From: Cognatilysobacter claricitrinus
GTDB taxonomy: Bacteria; Pseudomonadota; Gammaproteobacteria; Xanthomonadales; Xanthomonadaceae
NCBI RefSeq assembly: GCF_045866565.1
Contig: NZ_BAAFZV010000001.1
Coordinates: forward strand, 186,001 to 250,000
Length of the DNA stretch: 64,000 bases
Direction of reading: 5' to 3'
This document shows positions 25,762 through 36,831 of the stretch, in pieces. Under the pieces are notes generated by a model. It was given only the letters and a program-made list of their open reading frames with translations, searched no databases and was not told where the DNA came from. Every line of letters begins with the position of its first letter. Positions within the stretch are counted from its first letter, which is position 1. The translations under genes and the position numbers were made by a program.

Positions 25762-26608
25762 GCGAACGAACGTAGGTGAGGTTCGTGATCTGCTCCGACA
25801 CCAGTCCAATGAGGAACACGATGACGGAGGCGCTCAACAGGAGCGCGCTCATGTTGGTGAAGCGGCCGACCGTCGCGTATGTGTATCCGTAGTAGCCGCA
25901 CCCGAGCAGGCCGAAGCCAACCGCCACCGGCAGGAAGAGTTTCAGTGGCGAATAGAGCGTCGCGATCTTGAAAATGATGAGCAGGAAGCGCAGGCCGTCG
26001 CGAAGTGGTCGAATGTGGCTCCTTCCGATGCGTTGAGCGACTGGAATCGGCACATATGCGACCGGATATCCGCTACGAAAGAACGCCATCGTCGAAGTCG
26101 TCGGATAGGAGAAGCCGTTGGGAAGAAGGTGCAGAAACTCGCGAAATCGCGACGCGCGTACCACGCGAAAACCGGATGTCAGGTCTGCGACGACATGGCC
26201 GGTCATCCAGCTGGCGAGACGGTTGTAGAACGCATTGGCCGCGCCACGGCTGCGATTGGCCTGACCACTTGCATCGCGCGCGCCGACGACCATGTCGTAG
26301 CCTTCGTCGAGCTTGGCCAGTAGTCGATTGATATGGGCCGGATCGTGTTGACCGTCCGCGTCCATGAAAACGATCAGATCGCCCGTCGCCGCGCGGGCGC
26401 CGCGCTTGATCGCCGCGCCGTTTCCCATGGAATACGGCGTCGAAACGACGCGCGCGCCGTGCTCGACCGCGATCGAGGCAGTTGCATCAGCCGATCCGTC
26501 ATCGGAAACGATGACCTCGGCATCGGGGAACGCACTGCGCAGCGCCGGCAATGTGCGCGCCAGGCCGGCTTCCTCGTTCTTGGCCGGTAGTACGATCGTG
26601 AGAGACAT
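25748..26608 (-). CDS. DPM1-like polyprenyl-phosphate glycosyltransferase
   Basis: 286 residues. The GT2 N-terminus has I-V-L-P-A-K-N-E-E, V-S-D-D-G-S-A-D and the metal site M-D-A-D-G-Q-H. The C-terminal part carries two hydrophobic stretches (about residues 220-275). That layout is typical of DPM1/GtrB/ArnC-type enzymes that load one sugar onto undecaprenyl phosphate. Its product would be a donor for a GT-C transferase such as the one at 16890. The ATG at 26606-26608 directly precedes the family start S-L-T-I-V-L-P. The gene begins 47 bases after the methyltransferase stop. Confidence 0.82.
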   Translation of the reverse strand: MSLTIVLPAKNEEAGLARTLPALRSAFPDAEVIVSDDGSADATASIAVEHGARVVSTPYSMGNGAAIKRGARAATGDLIVFMDADGQHDPAHINRLLAKLDEGYDMVVGARDASGQANRSRGAANAFYNRLASWMTGHVVADLTSGFRVVRASRFREFLHLLPNGFSYPTTSTMAFFRSGYPVAYVPIPVAQRIGRSHIRPLRDGLRFLLIIFKIATLYSPLKLFLPVAVGFGLLGCGYYGYTYATVGRFTNMSALLLSASVIVFLIGLVSEQITNLTYVRSHDNA

Positions 26609-26655
26609 CTGAGTCCTGGTGATGATCGCCGCGAGCGGGCGGCCGGAACGGGTCG

Positions 26656-27399
26656 TCATGCCGGTCTGAGGCTGCGGATCAGTGTCGGCATCATGGGTTG
26701 AACCGCGCGCCGCACAGCCACCGGACACCAGCTTACGCATGCAGCGATCCAGCGCGGCAGCTCATCGAGGTCGAGCATCGCCTGCAGCGCTGCCGCCTCC
26801 ATCGGATGGGACGCCAGCCCCGCTTGACGCAGCAGTGCGTCGAGTTCAAGGGGGCCAAGCGGATTGCAGTCGTAGTGCGTGCCTTTCACCAATCGGAGGT
26901 ATGGCGTGCGCATCGATCGTGGCAACCAGCTGAGCAGGGGCACGCGGAAATGTGGCTCGATCAGGGCCCACCGGTTGGGAACTGCGAGATAACCAGTCCC
27001 GTCCGGGCGGAGGACCCGCGCAAGTTCGCGCAGATGGGCGAGCTGTCGGTGGCCGTCGCCAACGTGTTCGACGACGTGATTGCTGATGACGACGTCGAAG
27101 CTGGCCGCCGGAAACGGCAGATCCACGTCGTCGAGCAAGCGGAACTCGTAGCCGCCGCGGATCTGGCGCTGATCGAGCACGTCAACGGCTACGACGTCGT
27201 ACCCGGACTGGCGGGAAAAGTAGTCCGCGATGCCGCCGCTGCCGCAGCCGATCTCCAGCAGACGCACCCGCCCCCCGTGCCCTTCTAGCCCCAGCAGCCG
27301 CTCGATCTTGCGCGCCTTCGTGCCACGTGACGCCAAGTCGAGCACCGCATGCGGACGGCGCTCGGCCTCGCCACTGTGGCGCGCTGCATCGCTATCCAA
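26656..27399 (-). CDS. Class I SAM-dependent methyltransferase
   Basis: About 247 residues. Motif I is V-R-L-L-E-I-G-C-G-S-G-G-I (about residues 43-55), followed by V-V-A-V-D-V and V-I-S-N-H-V-V-E-H-V, the pattern of the Methyltransf_11/UbiE group. The substrate is not apparent; a glycan or glycolipid is likely from context. The start is uncertain. TTG at 27397-27399 has GGCGGGG a few bases upstream; GTG at 27343-27345 is the alternative. It is divergent from pilB, with about 120 bases between. Confidence 0.7.
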   Translation of the reverse strand: MDSDAARHSGEAERRPHAVLDLASRGTKARKIERLLGLEGHGGRVRLLEIGCGSGGIADYFSRQSGYDVVAVDVLDQRQIRGGYEFRLLDDVDLPFPAASFDVVISNHVVEHVGDGHRQLAHLRELARVLRPDGTGYLAVPNRWALIEPHFRVPLLSWLPRSMRTPYLRLVKGTHYDCNPLGPLELDALLRQAGLASHPMEAAALQAMLDLDELPRWIAACVSWCPVAVRRAVQPMMPTLIRSLRPA

Positions 27400-27519
27400 G
27401 TTCCCCGCCTGCCGGTGGATGAAGTTGCCGCGACGATAGTCGAAAAAGGCGCGCCCATCCGCAATGCGTGGCCCGGATTTTGCGTTAGAGTCCCGATAGG
27501 GGCTGGAAAAAGGGTCAAC

Positions 27520-29247
27520 ATGAATACCGTCGCTGCCGCCAATCTGGTGGGGATCACGGGCATTGCCCGTCGTCTGGTGCTGGACGGAGCGCTGGACGAG
27601 AGCGTGGCCCGCGAGGCCATGGCCGCCGCCACTGCCGAAAAGAAGCCGTTGGCCGTCTATCTGTCCGATCGCCGGCTGGTGTCGGCCGCGAGCATGGCGG
27701 CCGCCAATTCGGTCGAGTTCGGCGTGCCGCTGCTGGACGCCAACGCGTTCGATCCCAGCCAGTCGGCGATCAAGCTGGTCAACGACGAACTCCTGCGCAA
27801 GCACGGGGTGCTGCCGCTGTTCAAGCGCGGCAACCGGCTTTTCGTCGGCGTTACCGACCCGACGAACTCGCACGCGCTGGACGAGATCAAGTTCCAGACC
27901 AACCTGGCCGTCGAGGCGATTCTGGTCGACGCCGACACCATCGCGCGCTGCCTCGACCGCTGGGCGGAAAACAACGACACGCTCGGCGATGGCGGCGGCG
28001 ACGACGGCGAGGGGCTCGAAAACCTCGAGGTCGGCAAGGACGACGACCTCACCGGGGGGGACTCGGGCGTCGACGCCAAGGGCGACGACACGCCGGTGGT
28101 GCGCTTCGTCAACAAGGTGCTGGTCGATGCGATCCGTCGCGGCGCGTCGGACATCCACTTCGAGCCGTACGAGACCGATTACCGGGTGCGCCTGCGCATC
28201 GACGGCATCCTCAAGCAGGTGGCCAAGGCGCCGCAGAAGCTGAGCACCCGCATCGCGGCGCGCCTGAAGGTCATGGCACAGCTGGACATCGCCGAAAAGC
28301 GGGTGCCGCAAGACGGCCGCATCAAGCTCAACCTGTCCAAGACCAAACAGATCGACTTCCGTGCCAGCACGCTGCCGACGCTGTTCGGCGAGAAGGTGGT
28401 GCTACGTATCCTCGATGGCAGCGCGGCCAAGCTCGGCATCGACAAGCTCGGTTACGAGGACGACCAGAAGGAACTGTTCCTCGGCGCCATCTCCAAGCCC
28501 TACGGCATGGTGCTGGTCACCGGCCCGACGGGCTCGGGCAAGACGGTGTCGCTGTACACCGCGCTCAACATCCTCAACGACGACACCCGCAACATCTCGA
28601 CGGTCGAGGATCCGGTCGAAATCCGCGTCCCCGGCATCAACCAGGTCCAGCAGAACCAGAAGCGCGGCATGACGTTCGCCGCGGCGCTGCGCAGCTTCCT
28701 GCGACAGGACCCGGACGTGATCATGGTCGGCGAAATTCGCGACCTCGAGACCGCCGAGATCGCCGTCAAGGCGGCCCAGACCGGTCACATGGTGCTGTCG
28801 ACCCTGCACACCAACGACGCCCCGCAGACCGTGTCGCGCCTGATGAACATGGGCATCGCGCCCTACAACATCATTTCGTCGGTGTCGTTGGTCATCGCCC
28901 AGCGCCTCGCCCGCCGCCTGCACGACTGCAAGCGGCCCGTCCAGCTGCCCGAGCACGCCCTCATCGCCGAGGGGTTCACGGCCGAGGAAATCGCGACGGG
29001 CTTCACGGTGTACGAAGCTGTCGGTTGCCCGGATTGCACCGAAGGGTACAAGGGGCGCACGGGTATCTATCAGGTCATGCCGATGACCGAGGAGATCCAG
29101 GCGATCATCCTCGAAGGCGGCAACGCCATGCAGATCGCCGAGGCCGCACAGCGTTCGGGCATCCGTGACCTGCGCCAGTCGGCCCTGATGAAGCTTCGCA
29201 ACGGCGTGACCAGCCTCGCCGAAATCAACCGCGTCACCAAGGACTAA
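27520..29247 (+). CDS. pilB: Type IV pilus assembly ATPase PilB
   Basis: 575 residues. An N-terminal GSPII_E-type domain (about residues 50-170) is followed by the ATPase core. Walker A G-P-T-G-S-G-K-T lies at about 335-342, with the Asp box, Walker B and His box (H-T-N-D-A) after it. A tetracysteine zinc site is completed by C-P-D-C near the C-terminus. An Asp/Gly-rich linker at about 155-185 joins the domains. PilB is the hexameric motor that drives pilus extension. The ATG at 27520 matches the usual PilB length, and AAAAAGGG precedes it. pilC follows three bases after the stop. Confidence 0.96.
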   Translation: MNTVAAANLVGITGIARRLVLDGALDESVAREAMAAATAEKKPLAVYLSDRRLVSAASMAAANSVEFGVPLLDANAFDPSQSAIKLVNDELLRKHGVLPLFKRGNRLFVGVTDPTNSHALDEIKFQTNLAVEAILVDADTIARCLDRWAENNDTLGDGGGDDGEGLENLEVGKDDDLTGGDSGVDAKGDDTPVVRFVNKVLVDAIRRGASDIHFEPYETDYRVRLRIDGILKQVAKAPQKLSTRIAARLKVMAQLDIAEKRVPQDGRIKLNLSKTKQIDFRASTLPTLFGEKVVLRILDGSAAKLGIDKLGYEDDQKELFLGAISKPYGMVLVTGPTGSGKTVSLYTALNILNDDTRNISTVEDPVEIRVPGINQVQQNQKRGMTFAAALRSFLRQDPDVIMVGEIRDLETAEIAVKAAQTGHMVLSTLHTNDAPQTVSRLMNMGIAPYNIISSVSLVIAQRLARRLHDCKRPVQLPEHALIAEGFTAEEIATGFTVYEAVGCPDCTEGYKGRTGIYQVMPMTEEIQAIILEGGNAMQIAEAAQRSGIRDLRQSALMKLRNGVTSLAEINRVTKD

Positions 29248-29250
29248 ACG

Positions 29251-30507
29251 ATGTCCGCGAGCCGATCGACAGTCAAAACCACCGCCCGCGCCAGTGATGG
29301 CCTGCAGACCTTCACCTGGGTCGGCAAGGACAAGCGCGGCGTCGTCATGAAGGGCGAGCAGTCCGCCAAGAACATCAACCTGGTGAAGGCGGAACTTCGC
29401 CGTCAGGGCATCACGCCGCAGACGGTCAAGCCGAAAGCCAAGCCTCTGTTCGGTGGCGCGGGCAAGCCGATCAAGCCGGGCGACATCGCGGTCTTCAGCC
29501 GACAAATCGCAACGATGATGAAGTCCGGCGTTCCGATCGTCGGCGCGCTGGAGATCATCGCGAACGGCAACAAGAACGTCCGCATGCAGAACCTGGTCAA
29601 TGCGATCCGCACCGACATCCAGGGTGGCATGTCGTTTTCGGAGGCGCTCGCCAGGGACCCGGTCCAGTTTGACGAGCTTTACCGCAACCTGGTCCGCGCG
29701 GGCGAGTCCGCCGGCGTCCTCGAAACGGTTCTGGATACCGTTGCCACCTACAAGGAAAATCTTGAGGCGCTCAAGGGCAAGATCAAGAAGGCGATGTTCT
29801 ATCCGATCATGGTCGTCGCAGTCGCGTTGATCGTCAGCGGCATTCTCCTGGTCTTCGTGGTCCCACAGTTCGAGGACGTGTTCCGGGGTTTCGGCGCCGA
29901 TCTGCCGGCATTCACGCAGATGGTCGTCAACCTCAGCCGCTTCATGGTGTCGTGGTGGTGGTTGATCCTGCTCGGCATCGTCGGTTCGATCACGGCCTTC
30001 ATCGCCGCCAAGAAGCGCTCACTCGCGTTCCAGCATTTCCTCGACAGGCTCGTGCTGAAGTTCCCGGTGATCGGCCAGATCATGCACAACTCGTCGATCG
30101 CGCGTTTCGCGCGAACGCTGGCGGTCACGTTTCGTGCGGGTGTTCCGCTCGTGGAAGCTCTGGACACCGTTGCGGGCGCCACCGGCAACAACGTCTACGA
30201 GACGGCCGTACTGCGCATGCGGGACGACGTCGCCGTTGGCTATCCGGTCAATGTTGCGATGAAGCAGACCAACCTCTTCCCGCACATGGTCATCCAGATG
30301 ACCGCGATCGGCGAAGAGGCGGGCGCGCTCGACACCATGCTGTTCAAGGTCGCCGAGTTCTACGAGCAGGAGGTCAACAACGCGGTCGACGCGCTGTCCA
30401 GCCTGCTCGAGCCGCTGATCATGGTGTTCCTCGGCGTGGTCGTCGGCGGCATGGTCGTGGCCATGTACCTTCCGATCTTCAAGCTGGCCTCGGTGGTCGG
30501 CGGCTGA
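29251..30507 (+). CDS. pilC: Type IV pilus inner-membrane platform protein PilC
   Basis: 418 residues. Two T2SSF repeats are present (about residues 80-205 and 280-410), each starting with F-S-R-Q-I-A-T-M or F-A-R-T-L-A-V-T. Membrane helices appear at about 180-205, 230-252 and near the C-terminus. PilC bridges PilB and the pilin pool. The N-terminal cytoplasmic segment F-T-W-V-G-K-D-K-R-G is family-typical. It lies in a pilB-pilC-pilD operon with gaps of three bases, so all three are probably made from one message. Confidence 0.96.
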   Translation: MSASRSTVKTTARASDGLQTFTWVGKDKRGVVMKGEQSAKNINLVKAELRRQGITPQTVKPKAKPLFGGAGKPIKPGDIAVFSRQIATMMKSGVPIVGALEIIANGNKNVRMQNLVNAIRTDIQGGMSFSEALARDPVQFDELYRNLVRAGESAGVLETVLDTVATYKENLEALKGKIKKAMFYPIMVVAVALIVSGILLVFVVPQFEDVFRGFGADLPAFTQMVVNLSRFMVSWWWLILLGIVGSITAFIAAKKRSLAFQHFLDRLVLKFPVIGQIMHNSSIARFARTLAVTFRAGVPLVEALDTVAGATGNNVYETAVLRMRDDVAVGYPVNVAMKQTNLFPHMVIQMTAIGEEAGALDTMLFKVAEFYEQEVNNAVDALSSLLEPLIMVFLGVVVGGMVVAMYLPIFKLASVVGG

Positions 30508-30510
30508 CCG

Positions 30511-31374
30511 GTGGCGTTTCTCGACCAGAATCCTCAACTCGGTTATCCGCTCGCAGCAGGCTTCGGCCTGCTGGTGGGCAGCTTCCTCAACGTGGTGATC
30601 CTCCGGCTGCCCGCGCGGCTGGAGTGGATCTGGAAGCGCGACTCGCGCGAAGTGCTCGGGCTCGACGAGGTCTATGACCCGTCGCCGCCCGGGATCGTGG
30701 TCGAGCGCTCGCACTGCCCGCACTGCAAGCACGTGCTCAGCTGGTACGAGAACATCCCGCTCTTCAGCTGGCTGGCGCTCCGCGGCCGTTGCCGGCACTG
30801 CAAGGCGCCGATCTCCGCGCAATACCCTGCGGTCGAATTGCTGACGATGCTGCTGTTCCTGGCATGCGTCGCGCGCTTCGGCTTCGGCTGGCAGGGCTTC
30901 GGGGCGATGCTGTTTACCGCGTTCCTCATTTCCATGTCCGGCATCGACCTGCGCACGCAGCTGCTGCCGGACTCGCTTACGTTGCCGTTGATGTGGCTGG
31001 GGCTGATCGCCGCGTCGGACCATCTCTACATGGCCGCCAAGCCCGCGCTGCTCGGCGCGGCCGTCGGCTACGCGAGCCTGTGGTCGGTGTGGTGGCTGTT
31101 CAAGCAGCTCACCGGCAAGGAAGGCATGGGCCACGGCGACTTCAAGCTGCTCGCAGCGATCGGCGCCTGGACCGGGCTGCGCGGCATCCTGCCGACGATC
31201 CTCATCGCTTCGCTGGCCGGCGCGGTGATCGGATCGATCTGGCTCGCGGCGAAAGGCCGCGACCGCGCGACGCCCATTCCCTTCGGCCCCTACCTCGCGG
31301 TCGGCGGCTGGATCGTGTTCTTCTGGGGCGGAGCGCTGGTCGACAGCTATCTGCGGTTCGCGCACCTCAACTGA
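30511..31374 (+). CDS. pilD: Prepilin peptidase / N-methyltransferase PilD
   Basis: 287 residues from a GTG three bases after the pilC stop. The cytoplasmic zinc-binding pairs C69-P-H-C72 and C94-R-H-C97 are present. The catalytic aspartates lie in G-I-D-L-R-T and in G-H-G-D-F-K, so both the peptidase and the methylase function are expected. About eight membrane helices. It processes the two pilins at 16413 and 18798 and probably type II secretion pseudopilins as well. It converges on coaE with only 13 bases between stops and no evident terminator. Confidence 0.96.
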   Translation: MAFLDQNPQLGYPLAAGFGLLVGSFLNVVILRLPARLEWIWKRDSREVLGLDEVYDPSPPGIVVERSHCPHCKHVLSWYENIPLFSWLALRGRCRHCKAPISAQYPAVELLTMLLFLACVARFGFGWQGFGAMLFTAFLISMSGIDLRTQLLPDSLTLPLMWLGLIAASDHLYMAAKPALLGAAVGYASLWSVWWLFKQLTGKEGMGHGDFKLLAAIGAWTGLRGILPTILIASLAGAVIGSIWLAAKGRDRATPIPFGPYLAVGGWIVFFWGGALVDSYLRFAHLN

Positions 31375-31387
31375 CGCCCGACCGCGC

Positions 31388-32002
31388 TTACGGCAAGGCC
31401 GCCAGGCTTCCGTACCGGCGATCCAAAGCATCGATCAACGGCGACAGCGCTTCGCGCCCGCCGGCATTGACGATCACATCGTCCGCGATCGCAAGACGCC
31501 GTTGGCGCGTTGCCTGCACGGTGATCATTCGATCGGCGAGATGCGCGTCGATTCCATCGCGCGCGATCAAGCGACTGCGCTGGACGTCGACCGGCACATC
31601 CACCACGAGGATCCGCGCGAGATAGGGGTAGGCGTCGCGTCCGCCGCCTTCGGCGAGCAGCGGAACGGCCGCGATCACGTAGGGCGACGTCGCCGCGCGG
31701 CAGCGTTGCTCGATCGCACGGCGGACCAGCGGATGGACGATCGCTTCGAGCGCGCCACGAGCGTCGGGCGTGTCGAACACGTGGCGACGGAGCGCGGCGC
31801 GGTCGAGCTGACCGTCGCTCTGCAGCATCTCGGTGCCGAACCGCGCGACGACCGCCGCGAGTCCGGGCGTGCCCGCAGCGACGACTTCGCGCGCGATCAC
31901 ATCGGCATCCACCACCGCGATGCCGCGGGCCTCGAACTGCTTCGCGACTTCCGACTTGCCCGAGGCGATGCCGCCGGTCAGGCCGATGACGTAGGGCTGC
32001 AT
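31388..32002 (-). CDS. coaE: Dephospho-CoA kinase
   Basis: 204 residues. The P-loop G10-G-I-A-S-G-K-S17 lies at the N-terminus, followed by V-V-D-A-D and the C-terminal R-L-A-I-A-D-D-V-I-V-N-A-G pattern. It phosphorylates dephospho-CoA to CoA, the last step of CoA synthesis. The ATG at 32000-32002 gives the standard N-terminus. It lies beside pilD, a common arrangement in gammaproteobacteria, and 19 bases after the Nudix-ThiE gene on the same strand. Confidence 0.95.
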   Translation of the reverse strand: MQPYVIGLTGGIASGKSEVAKQFEARGIAVVDADVIAREVVAAGTPGLAAVVARFGTEMLQSDGQLDRAALRRHVFDTPDARGALEAIVHPLVRRAIEQRCRAATSPYVIAAVPLLAEGGGRDAYPYLARILVVDVPVDVQRSRLIARDGIDAHLADRMITVQATRQRRLAIADDVIVNAGGREALSPLIDALDRRYGSLAALP

Positions 32003-32021
32003 GGGCACCTCCGCGTCCAGC

Positions 32022-32993
32022 CTAGCCCACCGCGGTGTCGGCGTCGGCGAAGAAGCCGCGGATGCCGGCGACGCCCTGCGCGCCGTGCGAACGTGCTTCT
32101 TCGACGTGCGACGCATCGAGCCCGCCGATCGCGTAGATCGGCAGCGACACCGACTCGCGCATCGTGGCGAACCCGGTCCAGCCGATGGGCGCGTGAGCCG
32201 GATGCGACGGTGTCGGTACGACATGGCCGAGCACGGCAAAGTCGCAGCCCAACTGCTGTGCCGCGATAAGGTCATCCGGCGTATGACATGACGCGGCTAC
32301 CGGAGCATCGTCCGGCAAAGGTCGCGCGGTCAGCGTCGTCAGCTGCGCGGCACGCAGGTGCACACCGATGCCGAGTTCGCGCGCGATGGCGATGTCGCCG
32401 TTGACCAGCACCTCCGCATCCGCCGCCCGACAGCGCTCCACGGCGCGCTTGGTCACGTGGCCCCAGGTGACGGGCGACGTCCCGGGCGAGCGCAGCTGCA
32501 CGCGGCGGATGCCGGCGTCGAGCGCACGTTCCAGCAGGTCGAGCCACGACGCGATGTCATCGCCCTGGATCGCGGGTGTCACCGCGTAAACCGGCGGCTG
32601 CAGGAGCGCGGCCACGACCGGGCGATCGGCCGGCGGCATGTCGTACCGAGCGAGCTTGTCAGGCGGCACCCAGACCAGCGCCTGCCCTTCGAGGCCGCGC
32701 GCGGCGCCGGTCCAGCCGTCGACGAGCCGGACGTCGAGCACCAGGGACTTGTCGGGGTACTGCTGCGGAACGCGGATCAGCGGCACGCCGACGCGGACGT
32801 CGATGCCGAGTTCTTCATGCAGCTCGCGCGCCAGCGCCTGCTCGGGCGTTTCGCCCGGCTCGCACTTGCCGCCCGGAAATTCCCAGAGGCCTGCCAGGTC
32901 ACGGCCTTCGGTGCGGCGCGCCAGCAGCACACGGCCGCGGACGTCGCGGATGACGCCGGCGACGACGTGGATCGATCGCTTCGCGTCAGCCAT
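32022..32993 (-). CDS. Nudix hydrolase (MutT-like) fused to a ThiE-like domain
   Basis: 323 residues. The N-terminal Nudix domain has a perfect box: Gly42, Glu48, Arg56-Glu57, Glu60-Glu61, Gly63. The C-terminal domain (about residues 135-320) is a TIM barrel like thiamine-phosphate synthase: V-Y-A-V-T, A-G-I-R-R-V-Q-L-R, V-L-V-N-G-D, G-V-H-L, and F-A-V-L-G-H-V. The first domain would sanitise 8-oxo-dGTP. The second probably lacks a proven ThiE activity in this fusion family. The ATG at 32991-32993 is used over an upstream TTG. It sits between coaE and secA. Confidence 0.85.
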   Translation of the reverse strand: MADAKRSIHVVAGVIRDVRGRVLLARRTEGRDLAGLWEFPGGKCEPGETPEQALARELHEELGIDVRVGVPLIRVPQQYPDKSLVLDVRLVDGWTGAARGLEGQALVWVPPDKLARYDMPPADRPVVAALLQPPVYAVTPAIQGDDIASWLDLLERALDAGIRRVQLRSPGTSPVTWGHVTKRAVERCRAADAEVLVNGDIAIARELGIGVHLRAAQLTTLTARPLPDDAPVAASCHTPDDLIAAQQLGCDFAVLGHVVPTPSHPAHAPIGWTGFATMRESVSLPIYAIGGLDASHVEEARSHGAQGVAGIRGFFADADTAVG

Positions 32994-33000
32994 GGGCTGC

Positions 33001-33035
33001 AAGCGAAACCGGCGCGACCGTGAGGCCGCGCCGGT
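33001..33035 (-). terminator. Terminator-like hairpin after secA
   Basis: ACCGGCGCG (33008-33016) pairs perfectly with CGCGCCGGT (33027-33035). On the minus strand TTTCGCTT follows, a weak T-tract. Confidence 0.6.
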
Positions 33036-33062
33036 GTGTTAGCTGCTGCGGGCGATGCCCGG

Positions 33063-35786
<2,724 letters not shown>

Positions 35787-35839
35787 GACGGACCGGTTGG
35801 AAAAGGGGCTGCGGCGACGTTCGAGCGTCGTCGCCAATA

Positions 35840-35866
35840 AAAAAGGGCGCTGGGCGCCCTTTTACG
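35840..35866 (-). terminator. Intrinsic terminator between M23 peptidase and secA
   Basis: AAAAGGGCGC (35842-35851) pairs with GCGCCCTTTT (35855-35864) over a three-base loop. On the minus strand a run of T follows, which ends the M23 message before secA. Confidence 0.85.
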
Positions 35867-35924
35867 GCATCGCGGATTGTAGCTGGAGGCGGTCGGCGGC
35901 GTTTACAAGCCGGCCGGTTGCCAG

Positions 35925-36824
35925 TCAGCCGCGGCCGATGTCCTGCTGCAGGAACGGGCGCGGATTCACCACGCGGCCGTCGCGCCAGACTTCCAGGTGG
36001 ACGTGCGCGCCGGTCGAGCGACCGGTCGAGCCGGCCTTGGCGATCTCATCGCCCGCACGGACGAGTTCGCCGATGCGGCGTTCGAGCTGCGAGTTATGGG
36101 CATAGCGCGTGACGTAGCCGTTGCCGTGGTCGATCTCCACCACGTTGCCGTAGCCGGAGCGCTGGCCGACGAAGCTGACCACGCCGTCCGCCACCGCCAG
36201 CACCGCGTCGCCCGTGTTGGCCGAGAAGTCGATGCCCTTGTGGAACTCGCCGCCGCCGACGATCGGGTCGGCACGTTCGCCGAAACCCGAGGTGACGTAG
36301 CTGTCGCGGATCGGCGCGTGCGAGGGCACCGCGGCCAGCGTGAGCTTGCGGTCCGTCAGCAGGGTGTCGAGCACCGTCAGCTGCTCGCCCGAGCTGCGCA
36401 GCTGGCGCGACAGCAGGTCGAGGCTCTCGCCCAGCTCCGCACGCGGCATGTCGCGCACCGGGCCCGCGCCGCCGACGCCGACCGGCTGGTCGAAGTCGAA
36501 TTCGCCGTCCTTCAGCCCGCCCATCCGGGTCAGGCGGTCGCCGAGCGCGTTGAGGCGATTGGCCTGCGCCTGCAGCTCGCCGACACGCGCGGCCAGCGCA
36601 TTGAGTTCGCGCTGCGCCTGCCCGGGCGTCAGATGCGCCTGCGAAGCCTGCTGCTGGCGGATCGAAATCGCCGAGCCGGCGACGCCGCCGGCGACCAGCA
36701 GCGCGAGGCCGCCGGCCATGAACATCGACAGCGCCAATGCGGGGCGGCGCGCGGCGCGCTCGCCAAGGAACGCGATTGCGTCGCTGATGAGATCGCGGGG
36801 ATTTAGGATGGTCGAAACGCTCAT
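35925..36824 (-). CDS. M23-family metallopeptidase (peptidoglycan hydrolase)
   Basis: 299 residues. A single membrane helix near residues 30-52 anchors it; a helical region of about 60-140 (A-L-A-A-R-V-G-E-L-Q-A-Q-A-N-R-L) may form a coiled coil. The C-terminal LytM domain carries the zinc ligands in F-H-K-G-I-D-F and H-V-H-L-E-V, both intact, so it should cut peptide cross-links in the periplasm. The ATG at 36822-36824 lies only seven bases from the divergent dciA start. The family also includes secA-linked M23 proteins in other gammaproteobacteria. Confidence 0.9.
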   Translation of the reverse strand: MSVSTILNPRDLISDAIAFLGERAARRPALALSMFMAGGLALLVAGGVAGSAISIRQQQASQAHLTPGQAQRELNALAARVGELQAQANRLNALGDRLTRMGGLKDGEFDFDQPVGVGGAGPVRDMPRAELGESLDLLSRQLRSSGEQLTVLDTLLTDRKLTLAAVPSHAPIRDSYVTSGFGERADPIVGGGEFHKGIDFSANTGDAVLAVADGVVSFVGQRSGYGNVVEIDHGNGYVTRYAHNSQLERRIGELVRAGDEIAKAGSTGRSTGAHVHLEVWRDGRVVNPRPFLQQDIGRG

Positions 36825-36831
36825 AGGTCCG

